From: Rhodococcus qingshengii
GTDB taxonomy: Bacteria; Actinomycetota; Actinomycetes; Mycobacteriales; Mycobacteriaceae
Length of the DNA stretch: 64,000 bases
Direction: 5' to 3'
Assembly: GCF_021025955.1 (NCBI RefSeq)
Contig: NZ_JAJNCL010000001.1
Coordinates: 744,001 to 808,000, forward strand
The number at the start of each line of letters is the position of its first letter. Position 1 is the first letter of the stretch. The position numbers and the translations under genes are program-made. The notes below the pieces were generated by a model, which saw only the letters and a program-made list of their open reading frames with translations, searched no databases and had not been told where the DNA came from. Below, one piece after another: positions 23,361 through 31,672 of this stretch.

Positions 23361-24443
23361 GTGACTGCGCTTCATCTCCGGGGTATCGGTCTGCCCGATG
23401 CCCGGCCGATCGAATTGTGGATCGTAGACGGGCTGATTTCCTTCGAGCCGGTGTCCGGCGCGGAGACGATCGTCGAATCGGGTTGGATCACACCGGGTCT
23501 CGTGGATGCGCACTGTCACGTCGGTATCCGCTACGGCGGTGGCGGGGGCGAAACCGTCGACGGCTTGCTCGAGCAGGCGAAGACCGAACGTGACGCGGGC
23601 GTGCTGTTGCTCCGCGACGCCGGATCGCCGGTCGACACCAGGTTCATCGACGAGCGCCTCGATCTGCCGCGGATCATTCGCGCAGGTCAGCACATCGCGG
23701 CACCCAAGCGGTACATCCCGGGCCTGCCGGTCGATCTGGACGACGAATCTCAGTTGCCGGCCGAAGTCGTGCGTCAGGCACGTGCTGGTGACGGTTGGGT
23801 CAAGCTCGTCGGGGACTGGATCGATCGTTCCATCGGCGACCTCGCCCCGTTGTGGAGCGACGAGATTCTGGTCGAGGCCATCGCCGCCGCCCATGCCGAA
23901 GGCGCACAGGTCACCGCTCACGTTTTTGCCGAAGACGCTCTGCCCGGCATGATCAACGCCGGTATCGACTGCATCGAGCACGGGACCGGACTGACGGATG
24001 CGACCATCGAATCGATGGTCGCTCACGGCACGGCCTTGGTTCCTACGCTGATCAACATCGCCACTTTCCCCGAGATCGCGGACTCTGCCACGCGGTATCC
24101 GACCTACGCAGCGCACATGCGGGATCTGCACGCTCGTCGACACCAAACCATCGGTGCCGCTCACGACGCCGGGATTCCGATCTATGCCGGAACGGATGCG
24201 GGCGGTTCGATCAGGCACGGACGGATCGCCGACGAGGTCGCTGAACTCCAGGTTGCCGGTCTGACGGCGCACCAGGCGCTGGGTGCAGCCTGCTGGGACG
24301 CACGGAGTTGGTTGGGCGCTCAGTGCATCGAAGAAGGAGGGCCCGCCGACCTGGTGGTTTACTCCGAAGATCCGCGCGGAAACCCCGATGTGCTCGCGAA
24401 GCCGACGCGTGTGATCCTCCGCGGCACCCCCGTGAGTGGTTAG
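23361..24443 (+). CDS. Amidohydrolase-superfamily metal-dependent hydrolase
   Basis: 360-aa imidazolonepropionase/prolidase-like amidohydrolase. Expected metal ligands are visible: DAHCHVGI (HxH near residue 51), a candidate carboxylated Lys in GWVKLVGDW, the His of TAHVFAEDA, IEHGTG, and Asp in IYAGTDAGG near 275. The substrate cannot be told from sequence. It starts 3 nt after ffh at GTG, so it is probably cotranscribed. Mycobacteria have a similar gene (Rv2915c) at this place. Confidence 0.85.
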   Translation: MTALHLRGIGLPDARPIELWIVDGLISFEPVSGAETIVESGWITPGLVDAHCHVGIRYGGGGGETVDGLLEQAKTERDAGVLLLRDAGSPVDTRFIDERLDLPRIIRAGQHIAAPKRYIPGLPVDLDDESQLPAEVVRQARAGDGWVKLVGDWIDRSIGDLAPLWSDEILVEAIAAAHAEGAQVTAHVFAEDALPGMINAGIDCIEHGTGLTDATIESMVAHGTALVPTLINIATFPEIADSATRYPTYAAHMRDLHARRHQTIGAAHDAGIPIYAGTDAGGSIRHGRIADEVAELQVAGLTAHQALGAACWDARSWLGAQCIEEGGPADLVVYSEDPRGNPDVLAKPTRVILRGTPVSG

Positions 24444-24498
24444 GGAGTCCCTGCGCTCCCTGAACGCGCACAGGGTGGTTTCCGAACGGGCCCACCCA

Positions 24499-24519
24499 TC
24501 TGGCACAATGGACCATTGT
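24499..24519 (+). promoter_or_regulatory. Putative rpsP promoter core with palindrome
   Basis: The 15-mer TCTGGCACAATGGAC recurs identically upstream of rplS (37175-37189). CACAAT may be the -10 hexamer. At this copy the sequence extends into a perfect 7-1-7 palindrome, ACAATGG-A-CCATTGT. The distance to rpsP leaves a leader of about 140 nt. Confidence 0.5.
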
Positions 24520-24652
24520 TCGTCGCAACCGGTTACGTACCGCTGCGACGGTCACAGGATAGAGGCAAAACCGGGCTCACAAATCGTGTGGGTCGCTGAA
24601 TTGCACGTGACATGCGCAGCACTGTTGTGCGCGCTGAAGGAGAACTGCAGCT

Positions 24653-25123
24653 GTGGCTGTCAAAATCAAGCTCACCCGCCTCGGCAAGATCCGCAACGCT
24701 CAGTACCGCGTTGTCATCGCCGACTCGCGCACCCGTCGTGACGGCCGTGCGATCGAGACCATCGGCAAGTACCACCCCAAGGAAGAGCCCTCGCTGATCG
24801 ACATCGATTCCGAGCGCGCTCAGTACTGGCTGTCCGTGGGCGCGCAGCCCACCGAGCCCGTCGAGGCACTCCTCAAGATCACCGGTGACTGGCAGAAGTT
24901 CAAGGGCCTGCCGGGCACCGAAGGCACCCTGCGTGTCAAGGAAGCCAAGCCCACCAAGCTCGAGCTCTTCCAGGCTGCACTCGCGCAGGCCGAGAACGAG
25001 CCGGTTGCTGAAGCAATCACCCCCAAGAAGAAGAAGGCTGCAAAGGCTGACGAGGCCAAGGCAGAAGACACCGCGGCTGACGCCGAGGCTCCCGCTGCAG
25101 ACGCCGAGGCTGCTGACAAGTGA
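24653..25123 (+). CDS. rpsP: 30S ribosomal protein S16
   Basis: [20 protein letters not shown] at the N-terminus is diagnostic for S16. The core is about 85 residues. The remainder, to 156 aa, is an Ala/Lys/Glu-rich tail ending in repeated [11 protein letters not shown], a common actinobacterial extension. AAGGAG precedes the GTG. It heads the rpsP-khpA-rimM-trmD operon. Here, unlike in E. coli, rplS is not part of this operon. Confidence 0.97.
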   Translation: MAVKIKLTRLGKIRNAQYRVVIADSRTRRDGRAIETIGKYHPKEEPSLIDIDSERAQYWLSVGAQPTEPVEALLKITGDWQKFKGLPGTEGTLRVKEAKPTKLELFQAALAQAENEPVAEAITPKKKKAAKADEAKAEDTAADAEAPAADAEAADK

Positions 25124-25362
25124 GTGCAGTCGTCGCTGATGCGGTAGAGCATCTCGTGCGTGGCATCGTCGCCAATCCCGACGATGTTCGTGTCGAGCTG
25201 ATCACCGGACGTCGGGGACGGACCGTCGAGGTGCACGTGCACCCCGACGATCTCGGCAAGGTCATCGGTCGGGGTGGTCGCACGGCGACCGCTCTGCGGA
25301 CCTTGGTCTCCGGCATCGGTGGCCGCGGTATCCGTGTTGATGTCGTCGACACCGATCAGTAG
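25120..25362 (+). CDS. khpA: KH-domain RNA-binding protein KhpA
   Basis: 80-aa single KH domain with the GxxG loop in [15 protein letters not shown]. KhpA-type proteins bind RNA, with KhpB in some bacteria, and affect cell elongation and translation. It sits between rpsP and rimM, as in mycobacteria (Rv2908c). Its GTG overlaps the rpsP stop, which implies translational coupling. Confidence 0.92.
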   Translation: MSAVVADAVEHLVRGIVANPDDVRVELITGRRGRTVEVHVHPDDLGKVIGRGGRTATALRTLVSGIGGRGIRVDVVDTDQ

Positions 25363-25376
25363 ACGGCAGTAAACAG

Positions 25377-25934
25377 GTGGAACTCGTAGTCGGTCGTGTC
25401 GCGAAGTCGCATGGCATCAAAGGTGAATTGGTTGTCGAGGTTCGTACAGACGAGCCCGAAGATCGTTTTGCCGTAGGTTCCGTGCTGCGTGGGCGCAAGC
25501 CGCGCGAGTCCACACTGAAGTCGTACACAGTGGAAGCCGCCCGGGATCATTCCGGGCGGCTTCTGCTGCGCCTCGAAGGCGTCAGTGACCGTGGCGATGC
25601 AGATGCGTTGCGCGGCACACTGTTTGTCATCGACAGTTCCGAACTCGAGCCTTCGGATGATCCGGACGAGTTCTACGATCACGAACTCGAAGGACTGAAG
25701 GTCGTCCTCACGGACGGCACCGAGGTCGGTTCGGTCATCGAGGTATTGCATTCCGCCGCAGGCGAATTGCTTTCGATTCGCCGCGCCGGTGAGACGTCCG
25801 GTGAATTGCTGATCCCGTTTGTCGCTGCCATCGTCACCTCGGTGTCGATCGCCGACGGCGTCGTGGTGATCGAGCCTCCCGAGGGACTGCTCGACCCGGA
25901 CTTCGGCGACAAGTCGAACGCCGACAGCGACTGA
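25377..25934 (+). CDS. rimM: 16S rRNA processing protein RimM
   Basis: 30S maturation factor that binds S19 and the 16S 3' domain. The N-terminal RimM domain begins [21 protein letters not shown], and a C-terminal PRC-barrel includes [15 protein letters not shown] and [10 protein letters not shown]. The 185-aa length is typical. It starts at GTG, 14 nt after khpA, in the conserved rpsP-khpA-rimM-trmD order. Confidence 0.95.
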   Translation: MELVVGRVAKSHGIKGELVVEVRTDEPEDRFAVGSVLRGRKPRESTLKSYTVEAARDHSGRLLLRLEGVSDRGDADALRGTLFVIDSSELEPSDDPDEFYDHELEGLKVVLTDGTEVGSVIEVLHSAAGELLSIRRAGETSGELLIPFVAAIVTSVSIADGVVVIEPPEGLLDPDFGDKSNADSD

Positions 25935-25943
25935 CCGCTTGTC

Positions 25944-26648
25944 ATGCGTCTCGATGTAGTCACCATCTTTCCCGAGTATCTCGAACCGCTTCGTGCTGCC
26001 TTGCTGGGCAAGGCAATCGAACGTGGCTTGATCTCGGTCGACGTCCACGATCTGCGGTCGTGGACCCATGACGTGCACAAAGCCGTCGACGATTCCCCGT
26101 ACGGCGGCGGACCCGGCATGGTCATGAAACCGACCGTCTGGGGCCCGGCCCTGGACGACGTGATCGGGCGAGCAGATACTGACGGCCCGGATGACGCCGA
26201 GACGATTCTGGTGGTGCCCACTCCTGCCGGCGTTCCGTTCACCCAGGCGACCGCGCACCGCTGGTCCACCGCAAAGCACCTTGTGTTCGCCTGCGGCCGA
26301 TACGAAGGAATCGATCAACGAGTTTTCGACGACGCAGCCAAGCGGGTTCGCGTCGAAGAAGTCAGCATCGGCGACTACGTACTGATCGGCGGTGAGGCTG
26401 CCGTGCTGGTGATGGTCGAAGCTGTTGTTCGACTGATGCCCGGCGTGCTGGGCAATCAGCTTTCACACCAAGAAGATTCGTTTTCCGACGGACTACTCGA
26501 AGGACCCAGTTACACGCGTCCGGCCGTGTGGCGCGACCTCGAGGTTCCGCCTGTTCTGCTGTCGGGTGATCACGCAAAGATCAAGGCTTGGCGCCATGAG
26601 CAGTCGCTGCAGCGCACGGCCGAGCGTCGACCGGATCTGCTCCCTTAG
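25944..26648 (+). CDS. trmD: tRNA (guanine(37)-N1)-methyltransferase
   Basis: SPOUT-class enzyme that forms m1G37 and prevents +1 frameshifting. MRLDVVTIFPEYLEPL, DDSPYGGGPGMVMKP, the knot region VFACGRYEGIDQRV and SIGDYVLIGGEAAVLV are all conserved blocks. The 234-aa length is normal. It is the last gene of its operon. Its 3' end overlaps by 4 bp the end of the convergent reductase gene. Confidence 0.96.
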   Translation: MRLDVVTIFPEYLEPLRAALLGKAIERGLISVDVHDLRSWTHDVHKAVDDSPYGGGPGMVMKPTVWGPALDDVIGRADTDGPDDAETILVVPTPAGVPFTQATAHRWSTAKHLVFACGRYEGIDQRVFDDAAKRVRVEEVSIGDYVLIGGEAAVLVMVEAVVRLMPGVLGNQLSHQEDSFSDGLLEGPSYTRPAVWRDLEVPPVLLSGDHAKIKAWRHEQSLQRTAERRPDLLP

Positions 26649-27220
26649 GTATTTCTCTTCAACCAGGTGATGCTCGCGCCGTCACTCAGCGATTCGGTTG
26701 CAGTCGGTGTGAACAGTGTCGGCTCGAAGTTGCCTCTGATCATCGGTATGCCCGCGCCTGCGACAACCGGATACCTCTTGATGACCAATTCGTCGATCTC
26801 CGGTAGTAGTTCGCCCGCGAGAGTTCCGCCTCCGCAGAGCCAGATGTCTTGTCCCTCAGCTTCTTTGAGGGCTTTGACCAGCGCCAGCGGATCAGTGCGG
26901 ATGAGGGTGATCGCGGGATCCTCGGTGTCGGGGAGGGTGGTAGAGACGACGAACTGGCGCAGATGTGCGAAGGGGCTCGTCACCCCGGCGGTCAGCCCGG
27001 GTTCGTACGAACCGCGACCCATGATGACGGTGTCGAAGACCTTGTTGGGTACGCCCTCCACTCCGAGGGAAGACCGCACGTGCGTTGGCACGGTGTCGGG
27101 ATACCGGTCGCATATCCAGGCCGTGATCTGTTCGGATACCGGGTAGAAGTCGAATTCGCCGCCTGGTCCCGCGATGTAGCCGTCGAGCGATGCTCCCACG
27201 TAGTACACAAGCTTTCGCAT
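26645..27220 (-). CDS. RibD C-terminal/dihydrofolate-reductase-fold protein
   Basis: 191-aa protein starting MRKLVYYVGASLDGYIAGPGG, with IMGRGSYEPGL and IWLCGGGTLAGELLPEIDEL. These are hallmarks of the stand-alone RibD_C/YyaP reductase family (NADPH-binding DHFR fold). True substrates are unknown, and it is not expected to be the essential folate enzyme. It is convergent with trmD and divergent from a TetR regulator 68 bp away, which probably controls it. This pair is absent from the mycobacterial arrangement I recall and marks the start of an accessory block. Confidence 0.85.
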   Translation of the reverse strand: MRKLVYYVGASLDGYIAGPGGEFDFYPVSEQITAWICDRYPDTVPTHVRSSLGVEGVPNKVFDTVIMGRGSYEPGLTAGVTSPFAHLRQFVVSTTLPDTEDPAITLIRTDPLALVKALKEAEGQDIWLCGGGTLAGELLPEIDELVIKRYPVVAGAGIPMIRGNFEPTLFTPTATESLSDGASITWLKRNT

Positions 27221-27253
27221 GAAGTGCTCCGTTCGTAGTACTCTGTTTGTAGT

Positions 27254-27269
27254 GGTTTAACCTAGGGTT
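27254..27269. promoter_or_regulatory. Candidate operator between the reductase and TetR genes
   Basis: GGTT-T-AACC-TAG-GGTT forms two overlapping 4-bp inverted repeats. The contained TAACCT fits a TANNNT -10 element for the TetR gene. Just upstream, TTCGTAGT and TTTGTAGT recur 14 bp apart. The 68-bp shared spacer is where a TetR dimer would be expected to act. Confidence 0.3.
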
Positions 27270-27288
27270 GTGTCTGGAGTGATGTCAA

Positions 27289-27867
27289 GTGCGAAAGAAC
27301 CCGGAACGTCGGCTTGCCCTGATCGACGCGGCAATCGAGGTGTTGGCTCGAGAGGGCGCTCGGGGCTTGACCTTTCGAGCCGTCGACACTCAGGCAGCCG
27401 TGCCGAACGGGACTGCGTCGAACTACTTCTCGAATCGCGACGACCTGCTCACCCAAGCGGGTGGCCGGATCTACGAGCGACTGATACCGGACGACCTCGA
27501 GGGATTGATCGATCCCGTCAACGGCACCGATCGTGAGCGCCTGGTGACGCTCATGCTCGAAGTGGTCGAGCGGGTCACCTCGTTCGGGACGGGTTTCCTT
27601 GCACTCATGGAGTTGCGGCTGGAGGCGACGCGTCGACCGGACCTGCGTGCGGTACTGACCGTCAGTATCCGAGAAGACTTCGATCTGAACGTAGCCAATC
27701 ATCTGGCGTCGGGCGTGCCCGGTGATGCGATGACCGTTCGCCTGCTCTACATGTCCTTGAACTGGCTCGTACTGGATCGGCTCACATTGCCGAACCTGTT
27801 CGGAGAGGAAGACATTCGAACGATCGTTGAATCGGCAGTGGATCGAGCGTTACCCCGCGAGTCGTAG
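27289..27867 (+). CDS. TetR/AcrR-family transcriptional regulator
   Basis: 192-aa regulator. The N-terminal helix-turn-helix RGLTFRAVDTQAAVPNGTAS followed by NYFSNRDDLL (residues about 25-55) is typical TetR. The C-terminal ligand-binding part is helical and not recognisable. It starts at GTG behind GGAG. Divergent orientation to the DHFR-fold gene suggests it represses that gene and itself. Confidence 0.88.
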   Translation: MRKNPERRLALIDAAIEVLAREGARGLTFRAVDTQAAVPNGTASNYFSNRDDLLTQAGGRIYERLIPDDLEGLIDPVNGTDRERLVTLMLEVVERVTSFGTGFLALMELRLEATRRPDLRAVLTVSIREDFDLNVANHLASGVPGDAMTVRLLYMSLNWLVLDRLTLPNLFGEEDIRTIVESAVDRALPRES

Positions 27868-27871
27868 ACGG

Positions 27872-28318
27872 TCAGTGCCGTTCAGTAGGTTTGCGGCGGA
27901 ACGAGAAGTATCGATGACCGAAGAAACTCACACCGGCAACGATCAGCATGACAACGGCCTGAGCGGGGAGCGGCGGGGCGTGCAGAATCGACACTGCGAG
28001 TGTTCCGAGAATCAGATTCAGCACGAGGCCACCGGAATTGACGACGATGAACGCGCCCAGGTCGCGGGCAACATGTCCGCGAACGCGGAAAACCAGAGTC
28101 CGATGCAGAACAAAAGCGATGAGGACGCTGATGGAGTACGCGCCGATCACGGCCACCTGATACAGATTCTTGTTGTCGAGGATCAATGACCACATCACGA
28201 AGAGCACGTAGCCGATCGCCGTATTGGCCACTCCGACAATGGCAAACGCGATGGGTTGATGCTTGACCACCCGCAGCAGTGGGCCGGGGTTCTCGGTCGA
28301 TGCGACGCCTTCCGTCAT
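27872..28318 (-). CDS. GtrA-family membrane protein
   Basis: 148-aa protein with four predicted membrane helices. The family motif is KHQPIAFAIVGVANTAIGY near residues 20-40, and FFGHRYFSFRRK closes the protein. GtrA proteins assist or perform flipping of polyprenol-linked sugars for envelope glycosylation. The frame extends upstream, but the ATG overlapping the stop of the large membrane gene (ATGA) is the natural start. It is cotranscribed with that gene and divergent from the GT2-aminotransferase pair. Confidence 0.85.
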   Translation of the reverse strand: MTEGVASTENPGPLLRVVKHQPIAFAIVGVANTAIGYVLFVMWSLILDNKNLYQVAVIGAYSISVLIAFVLHRTLVFRVRGHVARDLGAFIVVNSGGLVLNLILGTLAVSILHAPPLPAQAVVMLIVAGVSFFGHRYFSFRRKPTERH

Positions 28319-30516
28319 GAAGACTCGGTGTGCACGTCGCTGATCCGGTCCTTGCGTCGCGTGCGCAGATACATCCACTCGAGCACACCGAGTCCGAGGA
28401 TTCCGGCGACCATCGAGGCGCCGCCGACCTTCCATCCCGGGGGGCGCCACGTCAGGACAAGTTCCGCGTCTTTCGTACCGGCTGGAACGTCCACGGTGAC
28501 AAAGGACTTCGCGACGACGTCGATCGGCACGGGCTGACCACCTAGGCTGGCCCGATATCCGGGCCAGCCGAGGCGCGCGAACACGACCTTTCCGCCATTC
28601 TCAGAACTGACTCGCAGGGTGCTGGACAAGTTCGATTCCGCGATCGACGTAGCCTCGACGCCTTGGGCGTCGGCGATGCGGCCGTTGCGTGTCGAGACGG
28701 GGCCGTCGACGCGTTCGAGTACCGAGATGAAGTTCTCGTGTCCGGGGTAGTCGACCCATTTCCATCCGTCGGGAGCCGGGTTCTTGCGTGCATCGGGGTA
28801 GAGGGCGTTTTGCAGTACGACGCGGTCCACGTTCATCAGATCGACGATGGTGCGGCCAGTGGTGGGTTCGACGGCGAATGCGCGTCGGAAGGCGTCGGGG
28901 CAGACGCTCATGTCCCATCGCATGCAGAGCAGGTCACCGAAGTAGAAGTGCCCGTTAGGGGTGTAGCCGCTGGTGTAGGTCAGTTCGAGGTCTTTGGGGT
29001 AGTTGCCGAAGGCCAGGGAACCGTACGCTCCGTCGAGAGTTCGGTTGCCGGGGCCGATGAGCGCGCGGTCGCCCAGTTGTAGTGTCGTGCCCTCGAAGTC
29101 GGGGAAGGCTTCCTTCATCTCCGAGCGGGATTCGGGCAGATTCCAGCTCATCGGGGTTGGTTGTGCTGCTCGAACCTGGGCGTAAGCGATGGGGGAGACC
29201 GCGACGATCGCTACGAGGCATGCGAACGCAGTGCCCTTGGTACGGCCGAGCCACACCATCGCGGCGCCGAGGGCAACGACGGCGACGGCTGAGATCACAT
29301 GCCATTTCGCGAGCCCTGGGGCTGCCGAGGCGGACCGAATCAGAAGCAGGCCCACGAGGATTCCCGCGGCAACGCAGCGCCCGCGCAACTTGTCGGTCGT
29401 GGCGTAACGCCCGAGCAGGATGCACACCAGAAGCAGAAGGCCGATGGCCACCATCGGAAGCACGCGTGCGGGCCACCGCAGTGGGCCGATCGTGCTCGGC
29501 CCGGCAGTCCACATGAGGACGGCGACGGTGAAGACCCCGATGGCGGTCAATTCGCGTGCCGCGGCGCGTGCCTTGCCCCAGTCGATGAACGCCAGTGCCG
29601 GAATGAGGAACCAGGCGACGTAGACCATGGGCATGGTCTGGATGTATCCCCACCACGAGGTGAACGCAGGCATGGTGCTCGGCAGGCTCGCGTTCAGCGA
29701 TTCCGACCACGGAACAGCGAGGAAAGCGTCGTTCTTGACCTCGGAGGCACCGCGCCAGGTGACGTCCGCGGTGAGCAGGCTAGGCAGATACGTCGCGAGA
29801 CCGGCCAGAGCCGCACACGCGGACACCGCCAGAAGCCGCAGTGACGGCAGCCAACGCCGCTGATAGACAACTTCGCCGATTGCGACCGCGCCGATCATCA
29901 AGCCGGATTCGACTGCGGGGAAAACATATTGGACCGACATCGCGAGATACAAGAACACGAAGGTCGGGATCGGACCGCTCTTGCCTCGGGCGTAGCGGAT
30001 TGCCGACGCCCACGCCTGAACCATCCAGGCAGTGCCGGTGAAGGCAGTCATCCAACTGGCCGAGTCGAAGAACAGCAGGAAACCGGTGAACGGAATCGAG
30101 ACGCCGGCGACGGCAGCCCACGTGGGCTTCGAGCCGTACTCGATGCAGATCCGATAGACGCCGAGTGCAAGGATGATCGCGAAGATCAACTTCACGATCG
30201 TCGCGTACAACGCCAAGTTGTCGAAGGACGGTGCGATCAGGTCGATCAGGAGTTGCGGTGGATTGAGAAGGCCTGCTTCCTCGATCGCGTAGTTGCCCGC
30301 CATCCAGTTCTCGGGGACGAGCACCGGGAGGTGTCCTTCTCGCAGACTGCGGCCGAGCATGACCCACAGCGGCGCGTACTGGGACTCGGTGTCGTCGGTG
30401 TAGAAGTGACGAGCATTCGCGAGCACCACGGCCAGATAACCGGCGATGACACCGATCGCCGTGACGGCGCCCCACTTGTACACGTCTGCCCGGGCGAGAG
30501 TGCGAGTTTCCACCAC
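28315..30516 (-). CDS. Large multi-TM protein, YfhO/GT-C glycosyltransferase-like
   Basis: 733-aa integral membrane protein with about 12 helices in residues 15-470, a roughly 200-residue extracytoplasmic domain, and a final helix near 700 followed by a basic tail. The first external loop contains ARHFYTDDTESQYAPLW, with an Asp pair early after helix 1. That is the position of the catalytic acidic residues in GT-C enzymes, and YfhO-type proteins look similar. With GtrA (ATGA overlap), a GT2 and an aminotransferase alongside, it is the plausible final sugar transferase. Two adjacent GTG codons could be the start. Confidence 0.7.
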   Translation of the reverse strand: MVETRTLARADVYKWGAVTAIGVIAGYLAVVLANARHFYTDDTESQYAPLWVMLGRSLREGHLPVLVPENWMAGNYAIEEAGLLNPPQLLIDLIAPSFDNLALYATIVKLIFAIILALGVYRICIEYGSKPTWAAVAGVSIPFTGFLLFFDSASWMTAFTGTAWMVQAWASAIRYARGKSGPIPTFVFLYLAMSVQYVFPAVESGLMIGAVAIGEVVYQRRWLPSLRLLAVSACAALAGLATYLPSLLTADVTWRGASEVKNDAFLAVPWSESLNASLPSTMPAFTSWWGYIQTMPMVYVAWFLIPALAFIDWGKARAAARELTAIGVFTVAVLMWTAGPSTIGPLRWPARVLPMVAIGLLLLVCILLGRYATTDKLRGRCVAAGILVGLLLIRSASAAPGLAKWHVISAVAVVALGAAMVWLGRTKGTAFACLVAIVAVSPIAYAQVRAAQPTPMSWNLPESRSEMKEAFPDFEGTTLQLGDRALIGPGNRTLDGAYGSLAFGNYPKDLELTYTSGYTPNGHFYFGDLLCMRWDMSVCPDAFRRAFAVEPTTGRTIVDLMNVDRVVLQNALYPDARKNPAPDGWKWVDYPGHENFISVLERVDGPVSTRNGRIADAQGVEATSIAESNLSSTLRVSSENGGKVVFARLGWPGYRASLGGQPVPIDVVAKSFVTVDVPAGTKDAELVLTWRPPGWKVGGASMVAGILGLGVLEWMYLRTRRKDRISDVHTESS

Positions 30517-30685
30517 GAGTTCCAGACCTTAACAGGGCAGGTGGGGCGTACGGAGACGCGAGCGCGTCACGTGCCGCCGGCATCCGAAGTCAAGACATCT
30601 CTGCGTGTTAAAGTTCGCGACGGTGTGGGCCTGATCGTGCCTGTCTCTCGGCGCCAGTCGAGCCCCCTGAAGGGAGTGGAAGCGA
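30517..30685. other. Divergent intergenic region of the glycosylation cassette
   Basis: 169 bp between the multi-TM and GT2 genes. TAAAGT at 30609-30614 fits a -10 element reading toward the GT2 gene, and GAAGGGAGTGG just before the GT2 GTG is its ribosome-binding site. I see no clear operator. Confidence 0.4.
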
Positions 30686-31672
30686 GTGCACTCGATTTCC
30701 GTCGTAGTGCCCGTTTATCAGGGCGAAAAGACGATCACGGCGCTCGTCGAGGAGTTGGACGCCCTGGGCGCACCGAGTACGACGCCCGGTGGTGCGCAGT
30801 TCTCCGTCGACGAGATCGTGCTGGTCCACGACAACGGCCCGGACCGCTCCGACGTGGTGTTGCTCGAACTGGAGCGCCGTTTCGAGCAGGTGCGTGTCGT
30901 GTGGCTCAGCCGCAACTATGGCCAGGACGCGGCGACCATCGCCGGCATGGCCGCTGCAACTGGCCAGTGGATCGTGACGATGGACGAGGACGGCCAGCAC
31001 GACCCGGTGCACATCGGGGCTTTCCTCGACACCGCGCTGACGGAGCGATCCGATCTCGTGTATTCCAAACCCACGAACACACGCCCGCACGGATTCTTGC
31101 GGAACCTGACCTCGCGCGGCGCAAAGATCGTCTTGGCGACGGTATTCGCGTTCCCTGATTCGACGAGATTCGAAAGTTACCGCCTGATCCGCGGTGACAT
31201 CGGCCGACAGTTGGCCGGCGTCGCCGCCAACGGCGTGTATCTGGACGTCGCGCTGACGTGGGTGGTCGGCAACACGGCCACGGCGCCGGTGACACTTCGA
31301 GCCGAAGGCCGCGAGGAATCCGGGTACAACTACCGCCGTTTGTTCTCATTGTTCTGGAAGATGGTGTTGTGTAGCGGAACCCGCGGTCTGCGGCTGGTCA
31401 GTCTGCTCGGAGTCACCCTGGCGTCGGCCGGTGTGATCATGGCCGCGGTGATCTTCATCCAGGCCATGACCGGCGACAACAACGACCCCGAAGGATGGGC
31501 GTCGATCATCATGGCGCTGCTGGTCTGTTCAGGTGCGATCCTGTTCTCACTCGGGCTGATCGCCGAATACCTCGGTGTCGCACTGCACGTCCTCGTCGGA
31601 AAGCCGCTGTATCTGACTGTCGATTCACCGCGGCCGGGAACCTCGATCGATCGGCGTACTCGTGAGCACTGA
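30686..31672 (+). CDS. GT2 polyprenyl-phosphate sugar transferase (GtrB/ArnC/DPM1-like)
   Basis: 328-aa family 2 glycosyltransferase. Start HSISVVVPVYQGEKTI, nucleotide-binding LVHDNGPDRS, and the DxD-like metal site VTMDEDGQHDP near residue 97. Two C-terminal hairpin helices (about 235-262 and 272-305) anchor it in the membrane. This architecture belongs to enzymes that load a sugar onto polyprenyl phosphate on the cytoplasmic face (GtrB, ArnC, Ppm1 group). It overlaps the aminotransferase by 11 nt. Confidence 0.9.
   Translation: MHSISVVVPVYQGEKTITALVEELDALGAPSTTPGGAQFSVDEIVLVHDNGPDRSDVVLLELERRFEQVRVVWLSRNYGQDAATIAGMAAATGQWIVTMDEDGQHDPVHIGAFLDTALTERSDLVYSKPTNTRPHGFLRNLTSRGAKIVLATVFAFPDSTRFESYRLIRGDIGRQLAGVAANGVYLDVALTWVVGNTATAPVTLRAEGREESGYNYRRLFSLFWKMVLCSGTRGLRLVSLLGVTLASAGVIMAAVIFIQAMTGDNNDPEGWASIIMALLVCSGAILFSLGLIAEYLGVALHVLVGKPLYLTVDSPRPGTSIDRRTREH

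Noticed and set aside
21765..24506. 913-codon open frame on the minus strand across ffh and the amidohydrolase gene
   Set aside because: Antisense shadow of two well-supported genes; high-GC codon bias keeps this frame open. The translation shows no domain.
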